Part shown: piece by piece, positions 5,571 through 12,333 of the stretch
Layout of the letters: the number at the start of each line of letters is the position of its first letter
Numbering within the stretch: position 1 is the stretch's first letter
Origin: Bacillaceae bacterium UBA7792
GTDB taxonomy: Bacteria; Bacillota; Bacilli; Bacillales; Cytobacillaceae
Length of the DNA stretch: 12,333 nt
Assembly: GCA_002480735.1 (NCBI GenBank)
Contig: DLCS01000174.1
Coordinates: 1-12,333 of the forward strand
Direction: 5' to 3'
Position numbers and translations under genes: made by a program
The notes under the pieces: model-generated
Told to the model about the DNA's origin: nothing
The model's database searches: none
The model's input: only the letters and a program-made list of their open reading frames with translations

Positions 5571-8080
5571 AATGGTTTAATAGCATCGCCTTTCGCTTCT
5601 GGCTAACGATGAATATCCTAATTTTGACCGCAGTATTGTGTATAAGCTCCTTTTATTTATGGAAGGAGAGCAGTCAATTAGAGGAGTCTTTAAAGAATGA
5701 AGCCATTTCTATGGCGAATACACTTGGTTCAGCTATCGGGCTGTCTATGTTAAAGGAGAATTACGCAGAAATAAGTCCCCTTGCCTACTCTCTGATCGAT
5801 CAACCCGATGTAAAATATGTGAAGATTCGTAATGTGGAAGGACGTGTCATCAATCAAAAGGGAGAAACTCTCGATGATCCGAAGAAAGTAATGGTCACAA
5901 CGGTACCAATCTTCTATTTCCAGAAAGAAGTAGGGGAGATTGAAATCGCTGTTAACACGATTAAGGTGGAAGAACAAAAGGAGCATGTTCTTCGTACAAC
6001 GGTGATCACCTCTATCATTATTTCTGTTATCTCTCTATTACTCTCTTTTTGGATAAGCGGGAAGTTGACCCTGCCTTTAAAAAAAGTCGTAGAGGCCACA
6101 AAACAGGTAACGAAAGGGAACCGAAATGTTACAGTACCTGAAGAGCAATTAACGGAGATTAATGAGCTTGTCACTTCTTTTAATCATATGTCAAGAACCA
6201 TTGAGAATTTTGAGGATCAGCTTGTCAACGAAATAAATATTGCGACTAAAAGTCTATCAGATAAAGTTAGCATTTTAGAAGCTTTGAGTAATATCGCTCG
6301 GTCGGTAATGGAAAACAACCCGAGCAAAAAAGAAGTCATTCGCGTCTCCTTGAAGGAAATTCTACAATACATCCCAGCAGATAAAATATCCATTGCCCTT
6401 TGGGAAGAAGATAATGAAGAGGAAATTCTAATCGTCTCCTTGGTCAATCAGCAATTTTTAAAGGAGGAAATCATTCCTCTTGCTGATACCCCGATCCATT
6501 TGATGATAGAAAATAGGCAGCTTATGATAAGAAACCACACGACCGAGGAGGGGATTTACCCGCAAGAACAGGTTCTTTTGAAGGAAGGAATTGCCACAAC
6601 GATGATGGCTCCTCTCATTACCAAGGATAAAGTACTTGGGTCCTTGAATTTGGGAAGTGTGAGCCCGAATTTTTTTGACCGGATACATGAGGAAGAAATC
6701 ATGATGTTTGCCCATCAAATTGCCATGGCACTGGACCGAGCATCCCTCTACATGTCACTGCGAAGAGCAGCCTATTATGACCATTTAACAGGGTTAGCAA
6801 ATAGCCGGTTGCTCAGAGAACGGATTGATGAGGTAATACGCCATAGTGAGGAAGATCCTAACAAGAAATTTGCCATTCTTTTTCTCGATCTAGACCGATT
6901 CAAAAATATTAATGATACGTTGGGGCACGAGGTCGGAGATATGGTGCTAAAGGCTACTAGTCAGCTCCTTATTGGAAACTTGAGCTATAAATATCTGATT
7001 TCAAGATTGGGTGGGGATGAATTTATCATCCTTATTCCAGATATTAGCTATGAAGGGGAAGCAATAGACTGTGCCAAAACGATTCTGTCTCTATTTAATC
7101 GACCTCTTCGTGTTAAGGATTACGAGCTACATATCACAGGAAGTATCGGAATCTCGATGTACCCAGCAGATGGCAAGGATGCTGATACGCTTATAAAACG
7201 GGCTGATACAGCGATGTATCGGGTTAAGGATCAAGGGAAGAATAATTTTGCAGTCTATGCACCTTTGACCTCTGATCCCTCGTATGAAAAATTGGCTCTG
7301 GAGAACGACTTAAGGAAGGCGCTTCAGAAAGGAGAATTTATTGTCCATTATCAGCCAAAGGTTAATATCGTCGAAGGGACCCTATCAGGATTTGAAGCAT
7401 TAGTGAGATGGAAAAATTCAAAGAGAGGAATGGTTTCCCCAGGAACCTTTATTCCCGTTGCAGAGGAAACAGGTTTAATTTTGCCTATTGGCGCATTTGT
7501 CATGAAAGAGGCAGCTAGGCAGATGGTTGCTTGGCGTCAAGCAGGGCTACCAGAGGTTCCGATTGCCGTGAATCTATCGACAAGACAATTCCTGCAGTCC
7601 AATTTGGTTCAGTCTGTGGAGTCGATCTTGAAGGAAACTGGACTACCCCCACATTTGTTGGAGCTAGAAATTACAGAAAGCATGACGATTGATCTGGAGA
7701 GAAGTATTGAAATACTAGCTAAACTAAAAAAACTCGGTGTAAAAATTAGCATTGATGATTTTGGGACAGGCTATAGCTCACTGCATTATCTTCAACAGCT
7801 GCCAATCGACCGGCTGAAAATTGATCAATCATTTGTTCAAAATATAACGGTGAATGAGAATCATGCCATTCTCGTTGCCACGATTATTAATATGGCAAAG
7901 AATCTTCAATTATCTGTTACAGCTGAAGGGGTAGAAACGGAAAAACAGGCAACCTACCTTCAAAAGCAAAAATGCGAGGAGGTTCAAGGCTACTTTTTCA
8001 GCAGGCCTTTAAGTGCAGAAGAAATCGAAGAGCAATATAGAGAACTCATTGAAGACGTGAAGAATTGGAAAATTGGATGA
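5567..8080 (+). CDS. Membrane receptor with HAMP, GAF, GGDEF and EAL domains (c-di-GMP synthesis/breakdown)
   Basis: An 837-residue receptor predicted to make and/or hydrolyse cyclic di-GMP. Order: membrane helix (11-31), extracellular domain (about 33-142, no family recognised), second helix (144-164), HAMP (165-220), helical linker, GAF-like domain (about 238-395), GGDEF (405-570), EAL (585-835). The GGDEF site is intact (Gly482-Gly483-Asp484-Glu485-Phe486; FLDLDRFKNIND with Asp441/Asp443). The inhibitory RxxD site upstream is absent, with SYKY at the expected position. The EAL domain keeps its catalytic set: Glu610 of EAL, Asn669, Glu701, Asp730-Asp731 of DDFGTG, Lys751, Glu787 and Gln807 in QGYFFSRP. 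Both activities therefore look possible; their balance cannot be read from sequence. Its start overlaps the stop of the solute-binding lipoprotein gene, making that protein its likely input partner. Confidence 0.96.
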   Translation: MKWFNSIAFRFWLTMNILILTAVLCISSFYLWKESSQLEESLKNEAISMANTLGSAIGLSMLKENYAEISPLAYSLIDQPDVKYVKIRNVEGRVINQKGETLDDPKKVMVTTVPIFYFQKEVGEIEIAVNTIKVEEQKEHVLRTTVITSIIISVISLLLSFWISGKLTLPLKKVVEATKQVTKGNRNVTVPEEQLTEINELVTSFNHMSRTIENFEDQLVNEINIATKSLSDKVSILEALSNIARSVMENNPSKKEVIRVSLKEILQYIPADKISIALWEEDNEEEILIVSLVNQQFLKEEIIPLADTPIHLMIENRQLMIRNHTTEEGIYPQEQVLLKEGIATTMMAPLITKDKVLGSLNLGSVSPNFFDRIHEEEIMMFAHQIAMALDRASLYMSLRRAAYYDHLTGLANSRLLRERIDEVIRHSEEDPNKKFAILFLDLDRFKNINDTLGHEVGDMVLKATSQLLIGNLSYKYLISRLGGDEFIILIPDISYEGEAIDCAKTILSLFNRPLRVKDYELHITGSIGISMYPADGKDADTLIKRADTAMYRVKDQGKNNFAVYAPLTSDPSYEKLALENDLRKALQKGEFIVHYQPKVNIVEGTLSGFEALVRWKNSKRGMVSPGTFIPVAEETGLILPIGAFVMKEAARQMVAWRQAGLPEVPIAVNLSTRQFLQSNLVQSVESILKETGLPPHLLELEITESMTIDLERSIEILAKLKKLGVKISIDDFGTGYSSLHYLQQLPIDRLKIDQSFVQNITVNENHAILVATIINMAKNLQLSVTAEGVETEKQATYLQKQKCEEVQGYFFSRPLSAEEIEEQYRELIEDVKNWKIG

Positions 8081-8118
8081 AAAAAAGACTTATTTCTGTA
8101 TGGAAATGAGTCTTTTTT
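8081..8118 (+). terminator. Rho-independent terminator after the GGDEF-EAL gene
   Basis: AAAAAAGACT (8081-8090) pairs perfectly with AGTCTTTTTT (8109-8118). The stem extends six further pairs inward, including one T-G, to a 6-base loop. It begins directly after the TGA stop and ends in its own T-run. The A-rich left arm suggests that it could also work on the minus strand. It isolates the germination operon from the signalling operon. Confidence 0.88.
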
Positions 8119-8120
8119 GC

Positions 8121-8151
8121 GTATAGAACTATTTTTTACATAATCATGCAA
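8121..8151 (+). promoter_or_regulatory. Weak candidate sigma-G promoter for the germination operon
   Basis: GTATA (8121-8125) fits the sigma-G -35 pattern gHATR. CATGCAA (8145-8151) fits the -10 pattern cATnHTA with one mismatch, at a spacing of 19 bases rather than the usual 18. It was sought because germinant-receptor operons are normally transcribed by sigma-G in the forespore; by itself the match is weak. The rest of the 8119-8193 spacer shows nothing else I recognise. Confidence 0.2.
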
Positions 8152-8193
8152 AAACTGTGGAAAATATGGAATGAAAAGGTAGGATGATAGATC

Positions 8194-8421
8194 ATGGTGA
8201 CCATAACATTTCTTGTTACATTGGTAGGGACATTATTTCTAATTGCAGGGATAGATGTATTTATGTACAAACAGTCATTTTTCATCAGTATTTACAAGCT
8301 ATTTGCTGAGGATCAGGGGACAAATGAAATTTATGTGGACTCTGCATTAGTAGTTGGGTTCATCTTGGCGTTGATTGTGGACTTCCGCATCCACAAAAAT
8401 AAAAGGTCTAAAGAGTCATGA
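8194..8421 (+). CDS. Small two-helix membrane protein, probable germinant-receptor D subunit
   Basis: A 75-residue protein with two membrane helices (about residues 3-24 and 49-65), a short polar middle containing YKLFAEDQGTNE, and a basic tail HKNKRSKES. Small two-helix proteins encoded next to germinant-receptor genes are known in Bacillus as D subunits, which modulate receptor function. The assignment rests on size, topology and position rather than on a recognised motif. The start ATG 8194 has AAAGGTAGGA upstream with about 10 bases of spacing. Its stop overlaps the next start as ATGA, so it belongs to the operon and is its first gene. Confidence 0.75.
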   Translation: MVTITFLVTLVGTLFLIAGIDVFMYKQSFFISIYKLFAEDQGTNEIYVDSALVVGFILALIVDFRIHKNKRSKES

Positions 8422-9545
8422 GCAAAAGCCTCGTTGAAAAAATATCCCTCTGGCAGCTGGCTGTTTTGATTTTTATTTTTGAAATCGGTAGTGTTGCCGT
8501 TGTCGGTGTTGGAAATGAGTCAAAACAGGATGCATGGTTAGCTGTTGCGATTGCTACAGGAATTGGCATATGTCTTATTAGCTTTTATATGTTTTTACTC
8601 AAAAAACTGCCGGGGAAAAATATCTTTGAAATTTTTACATTTTGCTTTGGGAAATGGTTCGGTAAGGTCATTAGCTTTTTGTATGTTCTTTACTTTGTCT
8701 ATATTGCCTCAAGGGTACTAAGAGACTTTGGTGAGTTGATCACAACCGTGATTTTTGAAACTACACCGATTGAGGTTGTCATGATTACGATGATGATGGT
8801 CATCTGCTATATGCTCTATTTGGGTCTGGAGGTATTCGGTAGGACAGCTGAAGTGTTTCTCCCCTATGTCTTTAGCTTTATCCTTCTGATTGGTATCGCC
8901 ATTCTTTTGTCAGGTGAAATGGAGTTTGAGAATCTGCAACCCGTATTGGCAGAGGGGTTTGGGCCGATTATGAAACATATCTTCCCGAAATTGCTCACTT
9001 TTCCTTTCGGAGAATTGGTCGCATTTTTAGTGATTATTCCAGCGGTTACTCATTTTGACAAAGCGGGCAAGGTAAGCGGATTTGCGGTACTTGTAAGCGG
9101 TTTTATCATCATGTATCAGAAGTTTATCGCCATTGTGACACTCGGTCCTGAGCAGCTCGATCGAACGGTGTTCCCATTACTTTCTGCGGCCCGGGAAATT
9201 TCCCTATTGCAGTTCATAGAGCGAGTTGATTTGGTTATTGTATTTATCGTCATGTTTGGGATCATCACAAAGGTCAGTGTGTTCTTCTATGCGGGGCTGA
9301 AGGGACTTGAGCATCTTGTGAATCTTCCTTATCGTTATTTCGTTTTTCCGATTGCCGCCATTATCTGCTATTGCTCCGTTCAAATTTCAGCGAATTATGC
9401 AGAACATATCGAAGAGGGGCTGAAATTCATCCCCTTTTATATGCATGTCCCGTTTCAAATTCTTCTTCCAATCGCTATCACGCCTCTACTTATTTGGAAA
9501 GGAAAAAAACAACAAAGGGGAACGGACAAACATGGGTCTGTTTAA
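8418..9545 (+). CDS. Spore germinant receptor B subunit, GerAB-type permease family
   Basis: A 375-residue polytopic protein of the spore permease family, related to amino acid/polyamine/organocation transporters, with about ten membrane helices. In germinant receptors this subunit sits in the inner spore membrane and is thought to bind the germinant. Family-like features are the N-terminal ISLWQLAVLIFIFEIGS, a helix-breaking TFPFGE in the middle (about residue 195), and hydrophobic segments throughout. The C-terminus is basic and polar (KGKKQQRGTDKHGSV). The start overlaps the D-subunit stop by four bases, and the 3' end overlaps the GerA-type gene by 14 bases. The chemical identity of the germinant cannot be predicted from the sequence. 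Confidence 0.95.
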   Translation: MSKSLVEKISLWQLAVLIFIFEIGSVAVVGVGNESKQDAWLAVAIATGIGICLISFYMFLLKKLPGKNIFEIFTFCFGKWFGKVISFLYVLYFVYIASRVLRDFGELITTVIFETTPIEVVMITMMMVICYMLYLGLEVFGRTAEVFLPYVFSFILLIGIAILLSGEMEFENLQPVLAEGFGPIMKHIFPKLLTFPFGELVAFLVIIPAVTHFDKAGKVSGFAVLVSGFIIMYQKFIAIVTLGPEQLDRTVFPLLSAAREISLLQFIERVDLVIVFIVMFGIITKVSVFFYAGLKGLEHLVNLPYRYFVFPIAAIICYCSVQISANYAEHIEEGLKFIPFYMHVPFQILLPIAITPLLIWKGKKQQRGTDKHGSV

Positions 9546-11118
9546 TTTCTTGTTTTATCGAAGAAAAAATAAGGATAAAGGAAATGTAACTGGAGAGGAG
9601 TTCTTTCAAGAAGAACGTCTTTCTAAGCAATACTTTAGGAATCATGAGCAAAACAAGCAGCAAATCGATCAACTTTTTAATAAGAACTTTGATTTCAAAA
9701 TGGAGTCCATCAAGCTTGGAGATAAGGATGCATGCGTCTGCTACTTAGAGACGCTCTTAAATAAGGATGATCTAACAGATAAAGTGCTAAGTGCTGCCCA
9801 ATACACTGCGATTGATGGGACAAATCGTAATATGGATACCATTCGTGATACGTATTTTCCAACCTTATCCTATGAGTATGCGGACAATTTTCACAGGGTG
9901 GTTTGGCATATATTGAATGGATATGCCGTGATCATGATTGATGGTGAGGAAAAGGCACTGTCCTTGCAGATTGGCAATATTGAGCATCGTGCCATCGCAG
10001 AACCAAGTACTCAAACGATCATTCGTGGGCCAAAGGAAGCCTTTATTGAAAGTATTGAAACAAATATTAGCATGGTTAGAAGAAGAATAAAAAATCCATT
10101 TCTGACTTTTGAAAGCTTCCACGTGGGGAGGGATACGAAGACAACGGTAGCGATAGGCTATATCGGGGATATTATGAATGAAGACATTCTAGATGAGGTT
10201 CGAATGCGAATTCAAAAAATTGATATCGGGGGAGTCTTGGATTCGGGAAATATCGAGGAATTCATCACAGATAAGACCTTTACGCCATTTCCTCTTATTT
10301 TTAATACGGAAAGACCAGACACTATTTGTGGAGATTTAATGGAGGGGAAGGCGGCGATTTTTGTAGATGGGAGCCCCTTTGTTTTGACCGTACCGAGTAT
10401 ACTGACCGATTTTTTTCAGTCCTCTGAGGACTATTATCAGCCATTTCTTATGTCTAGCTTCGTTCGTATGATTCGTTATATATCATTTATGATTGCCCTA
10501 GTATTACCGTCACTATATGTGGCCCTTTCTACTTTTCATCAGGAGCTATTGCCAACATTATTGTTATTAAGTATACAAGCACAAAGGGAGGGAGTTCCTT
10601 TTCCCGCTGTTATCGAGATTTTTGTAATGGAGCTAACCTTTGAGATCATGCGGGAGGCTGGGGTCCGCATGCCGCGGGCAGTCGGACAGACCGTCTCCAT
10701 CGTGGGCGCGTTGGTCATTGGACAGGCGGCAGTTGAAGCGGGGCTAGTGTCAAATGTATTAGTCATTATTGTCGCATTCACTGCCATTGCAAGCTTTGTT
10801 ACACCCATTTATAATTTCTCGATTTCAACTCGGTTGCTGAGATTTGTATTGATTCTTTTTGCTGCTATATTCGGATTGTACGGGGTATTGCTTTTCTTGG
10901 TTGCGATGGTGATTCACCTTGCGAGCTTAAGATCATTTAGTGTCCCTTATTTAGCTGGAGTTGCTCCGTTCACAATTGAAAACCAGGATGACATTTTTGT
11001 CAGGATTCCTGCTTGGGCTAACCGTAAGCGTCCTACGTATCTATTTGCGAAAGCTCCGATTAGAGAAAAAGGCAATGAGAGTCCATCACCTCCACCTGCT
11101 AAGGGAGGAAGCAAATGA
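9532..11118 (+). CDS. Spore germinant receptor A subunit, GerA family
   Basis: A 528-residue GerA-family protein. The first roughly 290 residues are soluble, the rest holds about five or six membrane segments. Highly typical family sequence includes IRYISFMIALVLPSLYVAL, then QREGVPFPAVIEIF, REAGVRMPRAVGQTVSIVG and IGQAAVEAG. The proline-rich tail (ESPSPPPAKGGSK) is probably flexible. The frame is open upstream to an ATG at 9445, but ATG 9532 is preferred: it starts MGLFNFLFYRRKNK like other family N-termini, has AAAGGGG (9513-9519) upstream, and overlaps the B gene by only 14 bases. The subunit forms the receptor with the B and C products. Its stop overlaps the start of the C gene as ATGA. 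Confidence 0.96.
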   Translation: MGLFNFLFYRRKNKDKGNVTGEEFFQEERLSKQYFRNHEQNKQQIDQLFNKNFDFKMESIKLGDKDACVCYLETLLNKDDLTDKVLSAAQYTAIDGTNRNMDTIRDTYFPTLSYEYADNFHRVVWHILNGYAVIMIDGEEKALSLQIGNIEHRAIAEPSTQTIIRGPKEAFIESIETNISMVRRRIKNPFLTFESFHVGRDTKTTVAIGYIGDIMNEDILDEVRMRIQKIDIGGVLDSGNIEEFITDKTFTPFPLIFNTERPDTICGDLMEGKAAIFVDGSPFVLTVPSILTDFFQSSEDYYQPFLMSSFVRMIRYISFMIALVLPSLYVALSTFHQELLPTLLLLSIQAQREGVPFPAVIEIFVMELTFEIMREAGVRMPRAVGQTVSIVGALVIGQAAVEAGLVSNVLVIIVAFTAIASFVTPIYNFSISTRLLRFVLILFAAIFGLYGVLLFLVAMVIHLASLRSFSVPYLAGVAPFTIENQDDIFVRIPAWANRKRPTYLFAKAPIREKGNESPSPPPAKGGSK

Positions 11119-12333
11119 AGAAATGTCTGTTTTTGCTGATAATGACGATGAATGTTTTTCTGTCGGGCTGTTGGGACAGCACGGAGATGAACGATATTGC
11201 GATCGTGACAGGGATAGCGATTGATCCAGGCAAGGATAAAAGATATAAATTAACAGTAGGATATGTGAACCCAAGGCAATTTTCCAAGCAGAGTCCAGAA
11301 CCTGGTGCCCCAGTAACGTCCTTGTCACTAGAAGGGGATTCACTTCCGGAAATTTCAGTTAAAATGAATATTGGTATCAGCCGAATATTAAAGTTCTCGC
11401 ATACAAGGGTTGTATATATTAATGAAAAAGTTGCGAAAGAGGGGGTAGGGTTTTTTCTTGATGAAATTGAACGATCCCCAGAATTTCGCAATGACTTCAA
11501 TATTTTAATTACAAAAGGAGATGAAGCGGAGAAATTTATACAAGTCAATGATAATATCGACAAGGTTCCGTCATTGAAGGTTCAAAAGCAAATTAAATCT
11601 CTAGTTGATACTTGGGGAGGAGACTCTCGTATCCGCCTCTCTGATTTTATCAATGCGATCGTTTCAAAGGGCCGGGCACCAGTGGCGAGTACTGCAGTCA
11701 TAAAAGGGAGTCCAGAGAAAGGAAAATCCACGGATAGCAATAATAACATTAAACCAGAAGCTACTGTTGAGCTGGATGGAATGGCCGTATTTGATATGGA
11801 TAAATTAATCGGGTATTTGACTTTAGAGGATACAAGGAATTATCTATGGACCCAAAATTTAAAACAAACAATGGTAACAACTCCCTGCAGTGACAACGGA
11901 GAAAAATTCTTTGACTTGCTTATCACGAAGAATAAGACAACCCTTAAAACCAATTATCGAGGGGATACACCAGTTCTTCAGGTGAAGATTCATGCTGAAT
12001 CCAATCTAAATAGTATGCAATGTGCGAAGGATTTAACAAAGATGAAAACGTATAGTGAAATCGAAAGAGAAGCGGAGAACCATATCAAAAATATGGTGGA
12101 AGCAACCATTAAGAAGGTTCAGAAGGAATATGGTGTTGACATTTTTGGATTCGGAGAAGAGCTTAACAGGCAGCATTATCAGAAGGCGAAGGAAATAGGG
12201 AACCAATGGGATAAAGAATTTGCCCGAGCGGATGTTGAGGTTCACGCCCAAGTGGCAATTCGCCGTACTGGCACGAGAACAAAGAGCTTTCTTATGGTGC
12301 GACTTCTGATAAGAAGCTCTTTGTTCTCGTGCC
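11115..12333 (+). CDS. Spore germinant receptor C subunit, GerC-type lipoprotein, 3' end not reached
   Basis: A lipoprotein component of the germinant receptor, anchored to the outer face of the inner spore membrane. The signal MKKCLFLLIMTMNVF leads to lipobox LSGC with Cys19, followed by the GerC signature WDSTEMNDIAIVTGIAID. The C-terminal domain shows typical helix and strand sequence, for example EIEREAENHIKNMVEATIK, YGVDIFGFGEEL and ADVEVHAQVAIRRTG. The start overlaps the GerA stop and has a strong GGGAGG (11103-11108). The frame stays open for 406 codons to the window edge, but GerC proteins normally end close to residues 370-400. The last 20 or so codons run through an inverted repeat whose right arm encodes no plausible GerC sequence. 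The true stop is therefore missing or displaced. Confidence 0.94.
   Translation, partial: MKKCLFLLIMTMNVFLSGCWDSTEMNDIAIVTGIAIDPGKDKRYKLTVGYVNPRQFSKQSPEPGAPVTSLSLEGDSLPEISVKMNIGISRILKFSHTRVVYINEKVAKEGVGFFLDEIERSPEFRNDFNILITKGDEAEKFIQVNDNIDKVPSLKVQKQIKSLVDTWGGDSRIRLSDFINAIVSKGRAPVASTAVIKGSPEKGKSTDSNNNIKPEATVELDGMAVFDMDKLIGYLTLEDTRNYLWTQNLKQTMVTTPCSDNGEKFFDLLITKNKTTLKTNYRGDTPVLQVKIHAESNLNSMQCAKDLTKMKTYSEIEREAENHIKNMVEATIKKVQKEYGVDIFGFGEELNRQHYQKAKEIGNQWDKEFARADVEVHAQVAIRRTGTRTKSFLMVRLLIRSSLFSC
12270..12333. repeat. Near-perfect inverted repeat at the window end
   Basis: The 26 bases at 12270-12295 (GGCACGAG...TCTTAT) are the reverse complement of the 25 bases at 12309-12333 (ATAAGAAG...CTCGTGCC) except for one missing base. 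A 13-base spacer, GGTGCGACTTCTG, lies between. The left arm is within GerC coding sequence. The right arm stops exactly at the last base of the window. There is no terminal T-run as in an intrinsic terminator. Confidence 0.9.

Noticed and set aside
9371..9589. Additional reading frame overlapping the B and A genes, and the longer A-gene start at 9445
   Set aside because: Both lie within conserved B-subunit coding sequence in other frames, and the B and A proteins have normal ends when B stops at 9545 and A starts at 9532.
11099..11563. A 154-codon open frame on the minus strand opposite the GerC gene
   Set aside because: It is antisense to a GerC gene with clear lipobox and family signature, its translation is serine-rich and unlike any family I recognise, and no ribosome binding site supports it.
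12270..12333. Terminal inverted repeat of an insertion sequence or an intrinsic terminator
   Set aside because: The left arm is normal GerC coding sequence, no transposase sequence or target duplication is visible, and no T-run follows; an assembly fold-back fits better.

Overview
The window looks like chromosomal DNA from an endospore-forming member of the Bacillaceae. The evidence is a germinant-receptor gene cluster, Gram-positive lipoprotein signals on the secreted proteins, strong AGGAGG-type ribosome binding sites, moderate to low GC, and stem-loop terminators packed close to stop codons. I cannot name the genus from the sequence alone. I see no phage, insertion sequence, CRISPR array, tRNA or rRNA, and no gap longer than 300 bases without a gene.

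Layout. (1) Bases 1-1720 carry the 3' four fifths of a RecQ DNA helicase gene, entering from the left edge. (2) A HAD-family hydrolase (2599-1760, minus strand) converges on it, with a small hairpin between the two. (3) After a 128-base divergent spacer comes a two-gene operon (2728-3960) for a split ThrE/YjjP-YjjB-type exporter, closed by a strong terminator whose stem starts inside the last stop codon. (4) A 197-base spacer with two dyads leads to a two-gene operon (4158-8080). It encodes a lipoprotein solute-binding protein of the sugar ABC-transporter type and, overlapping by ATGA, a membrane receptor with HAMP, GAF, GGDEF and EAL domains. No ABC permease or ATPase gene accompanies the binding protein. 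A strong terminator follows. (5) Bases 8194-12333 hold a germinant-receptor operon in the order D-B-A-C: a small two-helix membrane protein, a GerB-type permease, a GerA-type subunit and a GerC-type lipoprotein, all translationally overlapping. The GerC gene is open to the right edge, where the last 64 bases form a near-perfect inverted repeat that looks like an assembly fold-back.

How the genes work together. The most interesting unit is the 4158-8080 pair. The simplest reading is that the lipoprotein captures a ligand outside the cell and docks on the roughly 110-residue extracellular domain of its partner, tuning synthesis and breakdown of cyclic di-GMP. That would be a Gram-positive, carbohydrate-type counterpart of the NspS-MbaA pair of Vibrio cholerae. 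The pairing and coupling are seen directly; the signalling role is inference. The germination operon is separated from this pair by a terminator and is probably expressed in the forespore. The RecQ, HAD and exporter genes look like ordinary neighbours.
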